From contig CAVOGA010000003.1 of NCBI GenBank assembly GCA_963695135.1, positions 744,001-808,000 on the forward strand: a DNA stretch of 64,000 nucleotides, written 5' to 3'. The notes under the pieces are model-generated. The model was given only the letters and a program-made list of their open reading frames with translations, did no database searches and was not told where the DNA came from. The DNA comes from Marinihelvus sp963695135 (GTDB lineage: Bacteria; Pseudomonadota; Gammaproteobacteria; Xanthomonadales; SZUA-36). The position numbers and the translations under genes are program-made. Positions 27,508-39,800 of this stretch are shown here, piece after piece. How positions within the stretch are numbered: position 1 is the stretch's first letter; each line of letters starts with the position of its first letter.

Positions 27508-28001
27508 TGATTGGACCGTCCCTGCTCACGCGTCGCTCCCCTACTGCCCATGCTTTGGCAGCCAGCGGAATCATTGACCCGATTGCAGCGTCAGGAAAGC
27601 GCCGTGCGGCAGACCGGTGCAGCGTCAGGAGGTGACTTCACCCCGCAGTGCAGGGCCTGGTGTGACAGCACGCTTACGGCACATTTCAAGCGCTAAACAA
27701 TCTTGAACGTGATTTTCATCGGCCCGGCAAGCTGCACCGAACCGAATCTCCCTTGTTTCCTTTCCAAGCTTAGACGTCAATCTTCCATTGGACGATGGGG
27801 TAAAACCCCCATTCATCATTTAGAAAGCACTGATAAGAAACGAGACAGGAACAACGGATACCACTGTGAAATTATTGGTTTTTTATTCTACCATCAGACG
27901 AGTGGCGCACCGGCAGCGGCTTCCAGATTCGTCCGCAGCCCCCCGTAAAGGCACTCAGCCGCGCGGAAACCGCCGAATACGTTACGACCTGGTTACGCAC
28001 C
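27508..28001. other. Divergent intergenic region, no supported gene
   Basis: Short open readings occur here but lack ribosome sites and family features. A perfect 6-base hairpin ATGGGG-TAAAAC-CCCCAT lies at 27795-27812. The tract around 27830-27900 is AT-rich compared with its surroundings. It probably carries the control regions of both the EPS operon and the plus-strand accessory genes. Confidence 0.45.
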
Positions 28002-28029
28002 TTGCAGTCTGGGCGGGGCTGAGTATTCT
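28002..28029 (+). promoter_or_regulatory. Putative promoter of the plus-strand accessory genes
   Basis: TTGCAG at 28002-28007 and TATTCT at 28024-28029 with a 16-base spacer, 32 bases ahead of the first possible start of the GINT1-like gene. Confidence 0.35.
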
Positions 28030-28061
28030 GGAAAAGGGGCAGACCCGTTGTCTGCAACCAT

Positions 28062-29831
28062 TTGGGGTTCAATTTGAAACAAAAGGCCGAGGCGCCAGGG
28101 GAGCCACCCTTACGGGTTGGGCTCTTGCTCAACACAATGGTGGTCCCGGCCTGGGTCGATCACATGCTGACCCGCATTGATGATTCGCCGTCGGCGGACA
28201 TTGCGCTGCTGGTGCTGCGCCAGGCGTCACCTGACGCCCCGGGCAAGCCCGCCGGACCGCGGACCCTGGTTAGCAAACGCCTTCTACGCATGCTGGAGAT
28301 GCACGGCGCGCCAGCCGCCGGCAGCGCCCTGCAATCGCAATCCATCGAGGATCGATATGCGCGCGTGCCCAGCATACGGGTCAATACTGAAATGCCGGAG
28401 CCGGCCCAGCATCTCGCGGCAACCGAGGCAACCCAGATTCGGGCGCACGAAATCGATGTGCTGCTGGGCATTGATTTCAACCTGGCGCCCGGTGACACGG
28501 AAACGATAGCCCGGCACGGCGTATGGTCGTTATTTGATATCGACGGGCGCGAGCCGCTCGACCTTGCCGCCGGTTTCTGGGAGGTGCTCGAGGGTGAACC
28601 AACCACCGGCGCCACACTCGTAATGTGCAACGGCGATCCGGAGAACCGGGTCATGCTCGCCCGGACACAAACTGCGACCCATCCGACCTCGGTGGCGGTA
28701 ACCCGGGAAACACTGTTTTGGGGCGCTTCATCGCTGATCCCCCGTCAGCTTGTGCAACTGCACCGCCTGGGCGGCGACGCGCTCAAGACGGAGCGTGAAA
28801 AGCCGGCAGACCCGCCCGCCCGGCCCGCTCGTAACGTTGCCCGGGCGAGTTCGTTAAGCACGCCGCAACTGGCCGCTTACCTGCTGCGACTGTTCGCCAA
28901 ACGCCTGAAGCGCTCAATCCATTACCGTCTCTTCGAGGAGCAATGGCACCTTCGCTACGCCTTCGAGGATTCACCCTCCAATGCTTTTAGACATTTCGAG
29001 TTGCTCGAGCCTTCAAGGGACCGCTATTGGGCTGACCCGATGCCGCTGTACCACGAGGGGCGCTGGCACATCTTTTTTGAAGATTTTCGCCATGCCAACA
29101 AGTGCGGGCATATTTCCGTCATCAGTTTTGATGAAAATCGTCAGCCCCTGCCACCAAGGGACGCACTCGTGCGGCCCTACCACCTCTCTTACCCTTTCGT
29201 TTTTCACTGGAACGACAAGCTCTGGATGATTCCCGAGACGGCCAGCACGCGGGCGGTCGAGATCTATGAATGCGTTGGTTTTCCAGACCAGTGGGAGTTG
29301 CGCCGGCGGGTGCTGGAAGACCGCTATATCGTCGACGCCACCCTGGAGCACCACGGGAATACCTGGTACCTGTTTGCCAACGAGGCCAAGAGCCAGCGCG
29401 CCTCATCCTGGACCGAGGCTTTTCTGTACGTCAACAAGGGCGATCTGCTCGATGGTAACTGGGAGCCCCATCCGCAAAGCCCCATCCGCTCCGATGTGAC
29501 CTGTGCGCGACCGGCGGGGCCCCTCTTCAGCGCGAACCAGGTACTGTTTCGCCCCTCCCAGGACTGCAGCATCCGTTACGGGGGCGCCATGGCGATTCAC
29601 CAGATAACCGAACTGAGTCCCCAGCGTTACGCTGAACGCGTGGTTGACCGCATCCGCCCGGACTGGGAGCCCGGTTTGCGCGGCACCCACAGCTACTCAC
29701 ACCGCCCCGGGCTCACGGTCATTGACGTCATGCGGGAGGTTCCGCGCCCAGGCATTCTTGATCGCCTGCCGAAGGGTCTGCAGCAGCCGCTGATCCGGTT
29801 GCTGGAGACGCAGCCACGCACCGGTTCGTAG
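28062..29831 (+). CDS. Two-domain GINT1-like protein (formyltransferase-like plus beta-propeller)
   Basis: 589 residues from TTG 28062; a second TTG at 28074 (MKQKAEAPGEPPL) with GGGG ahead may be the true start, and there is no upstream ATG. The N-terminal half (LRVGLLLNTMVVPAWVDHML; GVWSLFDIDGREPLDLAAGFWEVLE) resembles a formyltransferase fold. The C-terminal half carries five-bladed-propeller repeats: YWADPMPLYHEGRWHIFFED, YPFVFHWNDKLWMIPETAS and TLEHHGNTWYLFANE. The same half is found at the N-terminus of plant glucosamine inositolphosphorylceramide transferases, from memory. Substrate unknown; location suggests glycan or lipid modification tied to the neighbouring cluster. Confidence 0.75.
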   Translation: MGFNLKQKAEAPGEPPLRVGLLLNTMVVPAWVDHMLTRIDDSPSADIALLVLRQASPDAPGKPAGPRTLVSKRLLRMLEMHGAPAAGSALQSQSIEDRYARVPSIRVNTEMPEPAQHLAATEATQIRAHEIDVLLGIDFNLAPGDTETIARHGVWSLFDIDGREPLDLAAGFWEVLEGEPTTGATLVMCNGDPENRVMLARTQTATHPTSVAVTRETLFWGASSLIPRQLVQLHRLGGDALKTEREKPADPPARPARNVARASSLSTPQLAAYLLRLFAKRLKRSIHYRLFEEQWHLRYAFEDSPSNAFRHFELLEPSRDRYWADPMPLYHEGRWHIFFEDFRHANKCGHISVISFDENRQPLPPRDALVRPYHLSYPFVFHWNDKLWMIPETASTRAVEIYECVGFPDQWELRRRVLEDRYIVDATLEHHGNTWYLFANEAKSQRASSWTEAFLYVNKGDLLDGNWEPHPQSPIRSDVTCARPAGPLFSANQVLFRPSQDCSIRYGGAMAIHQITELSPQRYAERVVDRIRPDWEPGLRGTHSYSHRPGLTVIDVMREVPRPGILDRLPKGLQQPLIRLLETQPRTGS

Positions 29832-29856
29832 CGATCAACACTGAGGCCGCCAAGCG

Positions 29857-31591
29857 GTGAGACGGACTGAACCGGGGCAAGCGCGCGTCGAATGGCAAAC
29901 GGTGCGCAGAGCTTTGAGCTGGACACGATGCGGGTGTTTGCTGCTGCTCCTGGCCGCCGGCGGGACGGCAATGGCCGCCGGTCAGCGCGGATTCATTGCC
30001 GCGCCCGGCCCCTCCGCCGCCGACACCACGACGCGCTGTCCTGCGCCCCCGCAAAAACCCGGAGACCCCGAATTACCCCGGGTTTTCGTCGACACCCGGA
30101 TGCCGCCGGTGACGGGCGAAACCATCCATGTCGACGCCGGCCAGAGCCTGAAGGTGGCACTGCTCAAGGCGCGACCGGGCGACGAGATCGTGTTGCAGGC
30201 CGGCGCCACGTTTACCGGACCGTTCACGCTGCCGAAGAAAAACGGGGACGAGTGGATCATCATTCGCTCTTCAGCCTCGGCCGAGCTGCCGGCTGACCGG
30301 CGGGTGGACCCGGCGGACAGCGTCCACATGGCGACCATCCGCACCACTTCCGCCGAACCCGCGATCCGGACGGCGCCGGGTGCCCACCACTACCGCCTGG
30401 TCGGGTCTCGAGGTAACGTCGACCGGGTACAGCCGCGGACTGCTGGATATCGGCGACTGGGATGCTGCCGACCCGGATCAAATCGCCCACCATTTCGTTC
30501 TGGACCGCCTCTACGTGCACCCCGGCGCCGGTCAACCGACCCGTCGCGGCATTTCGTTGATGGTCGCCCATGGCGCCGTGATCAACTCGCACATCGGTGA
30601 TTTTTTCGAGGTCGGCGCGCAATCACAGGCGCTTCTGTCGGGTAATTCGCCGGGACCGCTGCGTATCGTGAACAACTACCTCTCAGCGGCCAGCGAGGGA
30701 CTGTCTGCTGGGCGGATTTGATAACGCCAGCGAGGCCATGATCCCGCAGGATATCGAGATCTGTCGCAATTTTTTCTTCAAGCCCGCCCGCTTTGAGCCC
30801 GGCCACCAGGACTACCCCGGCCCGATTGACGGACGTCACCACTTCGAGTCCAAGTACGCCAAGCGGGTGTTGTTCAGCGGCAATGTGCTGCTCAACAACT
30901 GGAACGACGCCTACGGCTACGCCATTTTGCTCAAGTCGACCAACCAGGACGGCAACAATCCCTGGACCGAGACCAGTGACGTCACGATTGCCTACAACCA
31001 CGTGCGTAACAGCGATTATGGTTTCATGGCCATCGGCGACGGCGACGGCGATGACAACGGCCCGGACAATCACCACGTCAAGCTCGAGCACAATCTGTTC
31101 GAGGACATCCGCAACCGGGTAATGATGGTTGGCGACGGGCTCGATCACCTGCGGATCGTCAACAACACCTTCATTACCAGCGACGCCAGTGCCGGGGTCT
31201 TCTTTCTGCCGGACGTCAGACCGTTGCCCGGCGAGTACCTGATGGCCGGCTTTCAGCATGAACAACAACATCTTCACGCGCACAAAATACCCGCTGATCG
31301 CCGGCGACATTGGCACCAGCATCAAGGACATTGCCAGTCACATTTTTTTCCGACCAACCGGATTTCTCCGCCAACGTGATGGTGGGAAGGGTGATGGCCC
31401 CTATGCCAGCTTCGGAATCGTACCTGATCAAAAGTGCCTCGCGGATTGGTTTCGTTGATCTCCCGGGCCGCAATTACCGTCTCGCCCGCGGCAGCGCCTA
31501 CCGCTCGGCGGGGACGGATGGCGGCGCCCTGGGTGCGGACATCGATGCGATTGAGCGGGCCACCGGGGTCACTTTACCGGCACCGGACTGA
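29857..31591 (+). CDS. Secreted right-handed beta-helix protein (several frame slips)
   Basis: About 575 residues. The start may be GTG 29857 or GTG 29902; the latter puts RRALSWTRCGCLLLLLAAGG at the N-terminus as a neat signal peptide ending AMA. Pectate-lyase-like parallel beta-helix rungs are seen: DEIVLQAGATFTGPFTLPKK, FVLDRLYVHPGAG, RVLFSGNVLLNNWNDAYGYA, VTIAYNHVRNSDYGFM, VKLEHNLFEDI and LRIVNNTFITSD. The ending GGALGADIDAIERATG is typical of the family. The reading frame slips near 30402, 30706, 31250 and 31345. Such proteins bind or cleave polysaccharides; an active site was not identified. Confidence 0.8.
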
Positions 31592-31642
31592 AATCCGCGT
31601 CTGCTGCCGGCGTGCCGCAAAGCCCGGCTCCGGGGCAATGAT

Positions 31643-31669
31643 TGCAATTGACTGGATTTATTCTATTAA
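31643..31669 (+). promoter_or_regulatory. Possible promoter ahead of the NRPS-PKS genes
   Basis: An AT-rich island holds TTGCAA (31643-31648) and TATTAA (31664-31669), 15 bases apart, in otherwise GC-rich DNA between the beta-helix gene and the first NRPS gene. A weak hairpin (GGCGC/GCGCC, 31708-31725) with a TTTTT at 31733-31737 follows and might attenuate. Speculative. Confidence 0.3.
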
Positions 31670-31825
31670 TCAGAGTGATCGGAGCGGTGCACGCGTGGGC
31701 GATCGGCGGCGCCCGGCAAAGCGCCCTGTGGGTTTTTGCGGCCGGGTGAGCGCCCAAGGCAGTATTATTGGGGTGGATCCCGGTCGCTGCCGTCCGGGTC
31801 CAAGGGGGAAGGCAATGGCCAAGGT

Positions 31826-33806
31826 ATGAACGAGGGCGACGCAGCGATACCGACGTGGACCATCACCCGGCTGCCGGTCGCGACCTGGTCTCTCGATTCG
31901 AGAACATCAGCGCGTCATGCGCCGACCAGGTCGCCATCATCGAGGCGTCAACGGATGCCGGACGCAGCGATACTGTCCTACAGCTACGCCGCCCTGGACC
32001 GACGACGCCCGACAATCGCGACCGCCCTGGTCGGCGAACACGCTGTCCGGACCAGGCGATCGTGTCGGCCTGGTGCAGGCCCGCCGGTTCGAGACCATCG
32101 CGGCGATGCTCGGCATCGCCACCGCGGGCGCAAGTTATGTCCCGCTCGACCCGGAGCTGCCGGTCGGACCGGCGGCGCTTTGTGCAGGAAGATGCCGATG
32201 TCCACGTCGTCTTGTCGGCGGACTCCGGGTCTGCCGGCGGGGATTTCCCGGCGTCGTGCCCATCCAGGACCTCAGCGGCGAGCCGCCGAGCCACACACCG
32301 GCCCCGGGGCCGCAACCCGCTTTATGTCATGTACACATCCGGTTCGACCGGAACGCCGAAAGGCGTCGTTGTTCCACACCGGGCTGTCTATCGCCTCGTG
32401 GTCGCGACCGATTTCATGGCGCTGGACCGCGCGGACACGGTTTCTGCACCTCGCTCCCCAGTCGTTCGATGCCGCGACACTGGAAATCTGGGGACCGCTG
32501 CTTAACGGTGGAACCTGCGTGCTCTACCCCGACGGGATGTCTTGACCCCGGCAAGCTCGAGGCGGTTGATCGGCAAGCACCGGGTAAATGCCTGTGGCTC
32601 ACGGCGACCCTGTTCAACCAGGTGGTCGCACAGCGTCCTGTGGCACTCGGCCAACTGGACACCCTGTTGTTTGGCGGCGAAAGAGCGTCTGTCTCCGCAT
32701 GTCCGGCAGGCGGCCGGACTCTGGCCCGGCGACGACGCTGATCAACGGCTACGGGCCCACCGAAAACACGACGTTCACCTGCTGTCACCGGGTTGCACGC
32801 ACGGGATGTGGACGAGCACACCCAGGAGATTCCCATCGGCAGGCCAATTGCCGGAACGACGGTGCGAATCGTCGATGACCAGACTTGAGGACGTGGCTGA
32901 CGGGACCACGGGTGAGCTGCTGGCCGGCGGCGAAGGCCTGGCCATCGGCTACCTGAATCGGGCTGAACTGACTGCCGAGCGGTTCGTCTTCGATGCGCAA
33001 CGGGGAACGCTGGTACCGTACCGGAGACCTGGTGAGCCGCGACGGCGCGGGGCTGATCCACTTTCGCGGCCGCGCGGACCGGCAGCTGAAGATTAACGGG
33101 CACCGCATCGAACCCGGAGAAGTCGAGGCGACGCTGCTGGCAGACGGGCGGATCAAAAACGCCCATGTGCTGGCCGTAAAAACGCCGGCCAGCGACCAGA
33201 AACTGGTTGCCTACGTGGTCGGGGAATTTGACCGGGCCACGCTGCAACAGCGACTGGCGCAGGCCTTGCCGCGATTCATGGTGCCGTCCGCATTCGTGGG
33301 TATCGATGAGCTACCGACAACGGCCAACGGTAAAGTCGATACAGCGGCATTGCCGAATCCGTTTGTCGTGATGGGGGAGATCCCCGCAACCGCTTCCGGC
33401 GAGGAGCATGACGCGACTGGTCGCCGCCACCTGGCAAAACGTTGTGCCCGGCATCGCCCTGGAGAGCCATGCGGATAATTTCTTCGATGTGGGCGGCACG
33501 TCGATGGACATGCTGATGGTCAGAGAAGCACTGGAGAAACAGTTGGCGGCCAGCATTTCGCTCGTCACCCTGTTCCAGTACCCGACGGTGGCGAAATTGG
33601 CGACCCACCTGGAGCAACTCGACAGGCGCGATGCGCCCGCCGAACCCGCCAGGCAGCGCGCCAGCCCGGCGACGGGAACAGCTGGCCCGGCGCCGGGCCA
33701 GCCAGGCCCGGAAGGGACATTGAATTTCTGGGAGCCTGCCGCAGAGATCAGTCGTCCAGCCAGTGATTCAGGTGATATACCATTCGTTCACAGGGGAGAA
33801 CGATGA
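31826..33806 (+). CDS. NRPS initiation protein A-PCP, predicted valine (many frame slips)
   Basis: A loading module with no condensation domain in front. Start chosen at ATG 31826 (MNEGDAAIPTW). The adenylation domain (to about 33330) shows GASYVPLDPEL, MYTSGSTGTPKGVVVPHRAV (A3), NGYGPTENTTF (A5), WYRTGDLVSRDG (A7), RADRQLKINGHRIEPGEVEA (A8) and TTANGKVDTAALP with the A10 lysine. Reading the substrate pocket by eye against GrsA gives D-A-L-W-L-G-G-T-F-K, the textbook valine code. The carrier domain (about 33400-33640) has the phosphopantetheine Ser in DNFFDVGGTSMDML. The frame changes at least ten times; slips are mainly single extra bases. The stop overlaps the next start (ATGA). Confidence 0.85.
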
Positions 33807-36800
33807 ACAAGCAGATCACTTGCCCGAGAACGCCATCGCGATCGTTGGAGTCGCGTGCCGGTTCCCGGGCGCACAGAACCTGGACAGCGTTCTGGAGGAA
33901 TCTTCGGGAGGGCCGCGAGTCCATCACGTTTTTTGCCAGGGACGAGCTTGACCCGACGATCCCGGCGGAGATCAGCTCGCGGCCGAATTATGTCCGCGCC
34001 AAAGGCAAGCTGGATGATGTCGACAAGTTCGACGCGCCGTTTTTTGACATTCCCCCGCTTGAAGCGGACCTCATGGATCCGCAGCAACGCCTGCTCCTGG
34101 AACTGTCATGGGCCGCGCTTGAGGATGCCGGCATCGTACCCGGAGAAGGCGACAACCTGATCGGCGTATGGGTCGGCACCAACTGGAATCGATACTACGC
34201 CAGGCACGTCCGTGGCAGCGCGGCCGAGCAGCGCTACGGTGAGTTCAACGCCCAACTGGCCAACGAATACGACTTTCCCGCCTCCCGGATCGCCTACAAG
34301 CTGAACCTGACCGGCCCGGCGGTGACGCTCGCCACCGCCTGTTCCACCTCGCTGGTCGCCATCGGCCAGGCCGTGCAGTCGCTGCTCAATTTCGAATGCA
34401 ACGCCGCGCTGGCGGGCGGCGCCAGCGTATCGGTGCCGCTGCATGCCGGCTACCTGTACAAGGAAGGCGAAATGCTGTCCAGAGACGGACACTGCAGACC
34501 CTTCGACGCCAACTCCAGCGGCACCACGTTCAATGACGGCGCTGCCGTCGTTACCCTCAAACGCCTCGAAGACGCCGTTGCGGACGGTGACGATATCTAC
34601 GCGGTGATCCGGGGCGTCGGCATCAACAATGACGGTTCCGACAAGGTCAGCTACACCGCACCCAGCGTCAACGGGCAGATTGACGTGCTGAGCGCCGCGC
34701 TGGCCGTGGCGGATGTCGACCCGGCGACCATCGGCTTATATCGAGACGCACGGAACGGCGACCCGGCTCGGGGACCCGATCGAGGTCGCGGCGATGCGCG
34801 AAGTCTACGGCACCGACCCTGCCGCGCCGCCCTGCGCACTCGGCTCCCTGAAGAGCAATATCGGCCACACCATTCACGCCGCGGGTATCGCCGGCGTCAT
34901 CAAGGCGGCGCTGGCGGTGCGCGATGGCGTCATTCCGCCGACCATCAATTTCGAATCGCCCAACCCGGAACTGCAACTCGAAGACAGCCGGTTTTTCGTC
35001 AACAGGGAGCCTGCCCCGTGGCCGGCGCCGCGCCGCGACGGGCGGGCGTCAGTTCCTTCGGCGTCGGGGGCACCAACGCGCACGCCGTTATTGAGCAGCC
35101 GCCGGCGGTGGACCCGGAGGTTGCCTCCAGGGCCAGGAAGCAGTGCGCCGCCGTTGTTGCTGGTTTCTGCCAGGGACGCCGAAGTCTGCATGCGGCAGAT
35201 CATGAATCTCGCCGACTTCGCCCGGACTCATCCGGACTCGACGAATCTTGCCGACATCGGATTCACCCTGGCGCAGGCCCGGACCCGGTTCGATTCCAGA
35301 GCCGCCGTCTTTGCGCGCGACCTTGCGGAACTGGCAGAGGTCGACGAGCAATCCCCACGGATCATTCGCGGCAAGGCGCAATCCCGGAACAGGCTGGTGT
35401 GGGCATTCCCCGGCCAGGGCGCCCAGAGACGCGGCATGGGCGCAGAACTGGTAGCCGGATCACAAACCTATCGCGACGCCTTGCGCGCTGTCACGGCGCG
35501 AACTCAACAAGCACCTTGACCTCGATATCAATGACCTGCTTGCGCATCACGGCGCCGCGGACGACAGGATCTCGGAAACCCAGCTACGCGCAGCCCGCGC
35601 TGTTTGCCGTCGGTTACGCGCTCGCAGAGCACTACACCGCCTGCGGACTCAAGCCGGACGCACTGATTGGCCACAGCATCGGCGAGTTCGCCGCGGCCTG
35701 CATCGCCGGCGTCTTCAGCCTTGAGGACACCGCGCGCCTGGTGTGTGCGCGCGGGCGGCTGATGCAAGCACAACCCCGCGGCGCGATGCTGTCTGTCTCG
35801 GCGCCACCGGAGCAGTTGGAGCCGGTTTATTGACGAACAGGTGTGCGTGGCGGCGCAAAACTCGCCTGACACCAGCGTGCTGGCAGGGCCGGTCGAGCGG
35901 CTGGAGCAGATCGCCGATGAGCTCCGGGCGGACGATATCCGCGTGACCATGCTCAAGACATCCCACGCCTTCCATTCGCCGATGATGGACGGGGCGCTGG
36001 AAGCATTCGGCGCGGTGGTGGACGAGGTGCAGCGTCATGCACCGCAGATTCCGATCATTTCGACCTGCACGGGCAAGCTGCTGACCGACGAGGAGGCGCG
36101 GTCCACCCGCTACTGGGTCGAGCAGATACGCAAGCCGGTGAGGTTCAGCGATGCTGTCGAATCACTGCAGGCACACGCGCAGGACCAGGGCATCGCGATG
36201 CTGGAGCTCGGTCCCGGGCGGACGCTGGCTTCCCTGTTTTCCCGGCAAAGCCATGCGCAACACTTTGCCACGCCGTCGCTCGGGCTGCTGGAGGACGACG
36301 CGTACATGGCCTCGTGGCTGGCATTCGGCGCCCTGTGGTGCGCGGGCTACCCGCTGCCCGTCGGTGACTGGTGGGACGCGGAACAGCATCACCGGGTGCG
36401 ACTGCCGACCTATCCGTTTCGCCGGGAAAGTCACTGGCTGGAACCGGTGTCCGCACCGACACCGCGGGCACTTGCCGGAGGCCGCCGGGGACGACACGGA
36501 GCCGGCCGAACAGGACATCAGGGCGCAGATAACGACGCTGTTTACGGACCTGACCGGCTTCGATCTGATCGCATCCGATGCCGGGAAACCCCTATCGGAG
36601 CTGGGCCTGGACTCCCTGCTGCTTACCCAGGCCGCGGTTGCCCTGCAGCAGGCGTTCGGGGTTGCAGTAACGATCAAGGACCTGCTGCAGAACCACGACA
36701 CCATCGACAAGATTTCGGCCCTGATCGAGAGCCAGGCGCCTGAAGCAGGGACCGCAAGGAATGCGCGGACAGGCTGCCCCGGCTGCACCCGGCCAGGACG

Positions 36801-39800
36801 GAATTGCCATTCAGTCCTCGCTGCCGAGGCGCACATCCAAGCGCAAGCGCAAGGGCCGCCACAGACGCGACACCCGGCCCGTCAGCTTCGGCTCATGGTC
36901 TGAACTGGGTGAGCGGCGCTCACAGGCCATCAGGGATTTCATCACCGCGCACGTCGCGAAAACCCATGGCTCCAAGCAGCACACGGCGACGTTCCGCAGA
37001 GCCCATGCCGACCCCAGGACGGCTTCAGGGTTTAACCGCCTGTGGAAAGAAATGGTCTACCCCCTGGTCTGCACCAGAAGCCAGGGCTCACAGATCTGGG
37101 ATATCGATGGCAACCAGTACATTGACATGCTGAGCGGCTTCGGCCCCAACCTGCTGGGACACGCGGAACCTGACATCAACGCGGCAATCAAGGCGCAGCT
37201 GGATGCCGGGATCGAGATCGGCCCCCAGTCCCATCTCGCCGGCGAGACGGCTGAACTGGTCTGTGAGCTCACCGGCATGGACCGCGCGAGCTTCATGTGC
37301 ACCGGTTCGGAAGCGGTACAGGCCGCCCTGAGATGCGCCAGGACCTATACCCGGCGCTCGACCATCGTGGTCTTCGAAGGCGCCTACCACGGCAATTTCG
37401 ACGAGGTGCTGGTGCGCGCGGCCAACTCCCCGGGCAACCTGCGAACCGTTCCGAGCTCGCCGGGAATTCCGTCGTCCAGCGTGGAGCAGGTGGTCGTCCT
37501 GCCGTGGAACAACGACAGCAGCCTGATGTGATCGAGGAGATCGGGGACCGGGTGGCCGCTGTGCTCGTCGAACCGGTGCAGAGCCGCACCCCTGATATTC
37601 GTCCGGCGGCCTTCCTCAAGTCCCTCCGGGACATCACGCGCCGCCACGGCGCCCTGCTGATCTTTGACGAGGTGGTGACGGGATTCCGTTGCCATCCCGG
37701 CGGCGCGCAGGCCTACTTTGGTATCGACGCCGACCTGGCCACCTATGGCAAAGTCGCCGGCGGCAATATGCCCATCGGCATCGTCGCCGGCCGCGAAGAC
37801 ATCATGAACACCTTCGACGGCGGCTACTGGAGCCTATGGTGACGACTCCGGGCCGGATGCGGGCGTGACCTTTTTCGCGGGTACTTTTGTCCGCCACCCG
37901 CTCGCGATCGCCGCGTGCCGCACCATGCTGGAGAAGCTCAGGCAAGCCGGCCCGCAGCTGCAGACTGACCTTGCCGAACGCACCGAGCGCTTCGCCCAGG
38001 ACGGTCAACACGATTGTTCAGACGTTTTGAGGCGCCCTTCGAACTCGCTCATTTCACGTCCGTGATGTATCTGCGCAACAGTGATGTCAGCGCGCTCGGG
38101 TCACTGTTCTGGTACGCCCTGCGGCAGCACGGGGTGTTCGCCCTGGAAGGCTTTCCTTCCTACATGACGCTGGCGCACAGCGATGAAGACCTGGCGAAAG
38201 TCATTGACGCCATCGAGAAGAGCCTGCAGTGGATGGTCGAGTCGCAGCTGCTGGTAGAGCCCAGAAAGCTCAACCTCGACCAGGCTGATGCGGCGGCCTT
38301 TCCCCTGGCAGGCGCCCGACGAAGAGGCGCGCCTCGGTGCGCACAAGGACGGCAGCCCCGGCTGGTTCAAGACGCTGGACGGCAAGTACGTCGACGTCGT
38401 GTCCGGGCGAACAACGGATATCGACCCGTGGACCCGCGGCTCGACAAGGGTGTTCCCGACCAGCGAATCGCAACAGGAAATCTGGTCATCCGCGCAGCTG
38501 GGTGACGATGCCTCCTGCGCGTTCAACGACTCGGTCAGCGTAACGCTGCCCCGCGGATGTGGATGCGGCAAAACTGCAGCAGGCGATTGACGACGTCGCT
38601 GAACGCCACCAGGCGCTGCGCGCGTCGCTGTCACCCGACGGCACCCTGGTCAAGATTGCCGCCAGCGCCAGCGCATTGCGCTGACCATCAGTGACGAGGG
38701 GCTGGAGCGACTCGTGAGCGCGGACGTCAGCACGCCCTTCGACCTGGTCAACGGCCCGCTGTTCCGCTTTACCCTGGCCCAAGCGGCTGACGGCACGAAC
38801 CGGCCCTGGTCGTGACCTGTCACCACGTCGTGTGCGATGGCTGGTCCATCCAGCTGCTGCTCAGGGAGCTGAGTGAGCTGTACAAGGCGCGCTGCGACGG
38901 CAGCGCAGGCCGGTTTGCCCGCGGCCGACAGCCTGTCGGACTACAACCGCGATGCATCGGACCTGGCCGACACGGAAGCGGAAGACTACTGGCTTGATGA
39001 ATTCAGCACGATCCCGCCGGTGGTCGACTTTCCGGCGGATCATCCGCGACCGAAAATGCGGTCTTTCGAATCAAGCCTGATCGAGCTGCGCGTCGGTCGC
39101 GACCAGCTCGACCGGCTCAGGGCCCTGGCCACGTCCACCAACGCCAGCCTGTTCAATGTGCTGCTGTCCGGCTGGTTTGCCTTCACGGCAAGACTGACCG
39201 GCAACGGTGACATCGTCGTGGGTATTCCGACGGCCGGACAGGTTGCCTCCGGCATGCCCAACCTGGTCGGGCACTGCGTCAATCTGCTGCCGTTGCGCGT
39301 TGACATTGACGTGCATGACCCGTTCGAGAATCTCGTTGCCGCCGTGCAGGACAAGCTGACCGACGGCCTGGCCCATCAGGGCTACACCTTCGGCCGCCTG
39401 CTGAAGCGTCTGCCGATACCGCGGGATGCCAGCCGGCTGCCGATCGTGTCGGTGCAGTTCAACCTCGACCCGCCGGCTGACCCGTCCGACCATGACTTCG
39501 GCTCAGCGAGCCCCGGCATGACGACGAATCCGCGTTCCTTCGAGAACTTCGAGCTGTTCATCAATATCGCCGAAGACCAGGACGGCCTGCTGGTCCTGCT
39601 CCAGTACAACAGCAATCTTTTCGACGAAGACTCGATGCGAAACCGCATGGCGGAGTACTTCGCCCTGCTGGATGCCGCCTGCGCGTCGGCCGGCAGGCAA
39701 CACGGCTGAACTGAACCTGTTGACCGGGGATGACCTTGGCCAGCTTGAACAATTTGCAGAGGGCCCGGACGGGCTGGACCACGACCGGCATTTCCTCGAC

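Noticed and set aside
27866..28180. Small plus-strand reading of 104 residues (MKLLVFYSTIRRVAH)
   Set aside because: No ribosome site, basic random-looking composition, and it runs into the GINT1-like gene in another frame.
31708..31737. Terminator between the beta-helix gene and the NRPS genes
   Set aside because: The stem is only five pairs and the T-run lies eight bases away, too weak to call.
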